Part shown: piece by piece, positions 62,820-64,000 of the stretch | Layout of the letters: every line of letters begins with the position of its first letter | Numbering within the stretch: the first letter of the stretch is position 1 | Assembly (NCBI GenBank): GCA_963974935.1 | Contig: CAXBEV010000001.1 | Coordinates: forward strand, 1-64,000 | DNA length: 64,000 bases | DNA from: UBA4479 sp963974935 | GTDB lineage: Bacteria; Pseudomonadota; Alphaproteobacteria; Rhodospirillales; Casp-alpha2 | Direction of reading: 5' to 3' | Position numbers and translations under genes: made by a program | Notes under the pieces: generated by a model | What the model saw: the letters and a program-made list of their open reading frames with translations, nothing else | Database searches by the model: none | What the model was told of the DNA's origin: nothing

Positions 62820-63569
62820 TCAGATCACCTTCGCTTCGTTTTTCAATTTGTCGACCAGCTCGGCCACGTCGGCGACTTTGACACCGCCCTGACGCTTTGG
62901 TGGCTCTTCGACTTTAACGGTCTTGAGGCGCGGCGTGATGTCGACGCCCAGATCTGCTGGGCTCATGCTATCGATCTGCTTTTTCTTGGCCTTCATGATG
63001 TTTGGCAGCGATGCGTAGCGTGGCTCGTTTAGGCGCAGATCGGTGGTCATGACCATCGGCATTTTGACTTTGATGGTCTCAAGCCCGCCGTCAATTTCGC
63101 GGGTGACGGTGGCGTCGCCATCGCCGATTTCGAGCTTTGAGGCAAACGTCGCCTGTGGCCAATCCAAAAGGGCCGATAGCATTTGGCCGGTTTGGTTGGA
63201 GTCGTCATCAATCGCTTGCTTGCCGACAATCACCAGATCAGGGCTTTCTTTGTCGCACACAGCTTTCAACAGTTTAGCGACGGCGAGCGGCTGAACTTCG
63301 TCATCGGTTTCGATGAGGATGCCGCGATCAGCTCCCATGGCAAGTGCGGTGCGAATGGTTTCTTGTGACTGGGCCGGCCCGATGGATACGGCGATCAACT
63401 CGTCAATCTTGCCAGCCTCTTTCAGGCGCACACCTTCTTCGACGGCGATCTCGTCGAACGGGTTCATGGACATTTTGACGTTTTGAAGTTCGACGCCCGA
63501 TTGGTCGGGCTTCACGCGGATTTTGACGTTGTAGTCAACCACGCGCTTAACAGCGACGAGTGCCTTCAT
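62820..63569 (-). CDS. etfB: Electron transfer flavoprotein beta subunit
   Basis: 249 aa from ATG 63569 (AGGAG upstream). MKALVAVKRVVDYNVKIRVK is the typical start, followed by NPFDEIAVEEGVRLKEAG and the AMP-binding GKQAIDDDSNQTGQMLSALL. Operon etfB-etfA, probably with hbd. The 236 bp before it towards the window end hold only its promoter region and no gene. Confidence 0.95.
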   Translation of the reverse strand: MKALVAVKRVVDYNVKIRVKPDQSGVELQNVKMSMNPFDEIAVEEGVRLKEAGKIDELIAVSIGPAQSQETIRTALAMGADRGILIETDDEVQPLAVAKLLKAVCDKESPDLVIVGKQAIDDDSNQTGQMLSALLDWPQATFASKLEIGDGDATVTREIDGGLETIKVKMPMVMTTDLRLNEPRYASLPNIMKAKKKQIDSMSPADLGVDITPRLKTVKVEEPPKRQGGVKVADVAELVDKLKNEAKVI

Positions 63570-63805
63570 GAATTCTCCTAGCGCCGCCAATGGCGGACTC
63601 CCAGCTCCCCAAAATATAACGGCGAAAGCGGCGACATCTCCCCCGAGCCGTCATTTCGCAGTCGCAACATTAGGCCGTGACCTATGGGGGGTCAAGGTGC
63701 GTTTGCGACATAAATGTATACTGAAGCGACGGTTTTCAGCGCTTTCCCGCGGGGTTTCCGGGGTGTGCACGCAAGATTAGTCTGTGCTGATTATTGTGCA
63801 ACCGC

Positions 63806-64000
63806 TCAGCGATGTTGGCCTGGGACCCACAACACGTCGGTGGCGCCGTTATCATTCACTTTGCGTGACAGTTGAAAAAGGTGGTCTGACAGGCGATTGA
63901 TGTATTTCAGTGCGGCTGGGTTGATGTCTTCAATCTCTGCCAACTCGGTCATCAAACGCTCGGCACGACGCGACACTGTACGGGCCAGATGAAGATAACT
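63806..64000 (-). CDS. Cob(I)alamin adenosyltransferase, PduO type (C-terminal part, cut by window end)
   Basis: The last 64 codons are visible: LHLARTVSRRAERLMTELAE, then NPAALKYINRLSDHLFQLSR and VLWVPGQ before TGA. This is the C-terminal helical bundle of PduO-type adenosyltransferases, with the conserved C/L-x-x-AR-x-x-x-RR-x-ER and Y-x-NRLSD motifs. The enzyme makes adenosylcobalamin. The N-terminal two-thirds lie beyond position 64000. Confidence 0.85.
   Translation of the reverse strand, partial: SYLHLARTVSRRAERLMTELAEIEDINPAALKYINRLSDHLFQLSRKVNDNGATDVLWVPGQHR

Noticed and set aside
63568..63780. 70-codon plus-strand frame before the cobalamin adenosyltransferase
   Set aside because: It overlaps the etfB start and promoter region antisense and has no credible start signal.

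Overview
The window looks like an alphaproteobacterial chromosome, probably a Rhodospirillales relative. Pointers are a CcrM-type GANTC methylase preceded by a CtrA-like box, the etfBA / 3-hydroxybutyryl-CoA dehydrogenase / ETF-quinone oxidoreductase set, an MNIO-bufferin operon and a cyanide-insensitive type cytochrome bd oxidase. It splits into two parts at a tRNA-Gln gene (25993-26069, minus).

Positions 1 to about 25950 are an accessory island, visibly more AT-rich than the rest. It opens with two copies of a 21-bp repeat that look like an IS21-type end, next to a 5'-truncated gene (78-974). A short minus-strand operon follows (56-aa protein, an interrupted HicA-like ORF, a 595-aa TPR-like protein), then a relic duplicating the 3' end of the first gene, and a large P-loop GTPase behind an unusual symmetric promoter. 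A HigA-like antitoxin with an unknown small partner comes next. The core of the island is a Tn7-like transposition module: tnsA, a DDE transposase (tniA/tnsB), an AAA+ regulator (tniB/tnsC), and tniQ on the opposite strand.

The right half of the island (12602-25718) is a phosphorothioate DNA-modification and defence locus. sspA (cysteine desulfurase) diverges from sspB (DUF4007), sspC (ATPase) and sspD (PAPS-reductase-like sulfur transferase). Three further co-directional genes follow: a protein with two GHKL ATPase domains, a receiver-like protein and another GHKL ATPase. They are plausible restriction partners in the position of SspFGH. Three 13-bp direct repeats at 20-21 bp spacing (25878-25931) lie between this locus and the tRNA-Gln 3' end and look like a Tn7-like transposon end. 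The matching opposite end was not found in the window.

Positions 26000 to 64000 are core genome. In order: ispE, a secreted TPR protein, a decayed MFS gene, hsp20, an RND efflux pump, ETF-QO, a family-4-like uracil-DNA glycosylase with substituted motifs plus dCMP deaminase, the bufferin operon (bufABC and DoxX), an EamA transporter, an SDR protein, a soluble lytic transglycosylase, moaB, a HAD hydrolase, a LysR/DoxX/DODA-type dioxygenase group, cydAB, two TIGR0428x-type glycosyltransferases, a 52-aa protein, a GcvA-type LysR regulator, a dienelactone hydrolase, a PA0069-type radical SAM protein, an MFS antiporter, a CPA2 antiporter, rnhB, ccrM, hbd, etfA, etfB and the end of a PduO-type cobalamin adenosyltransferase gene.
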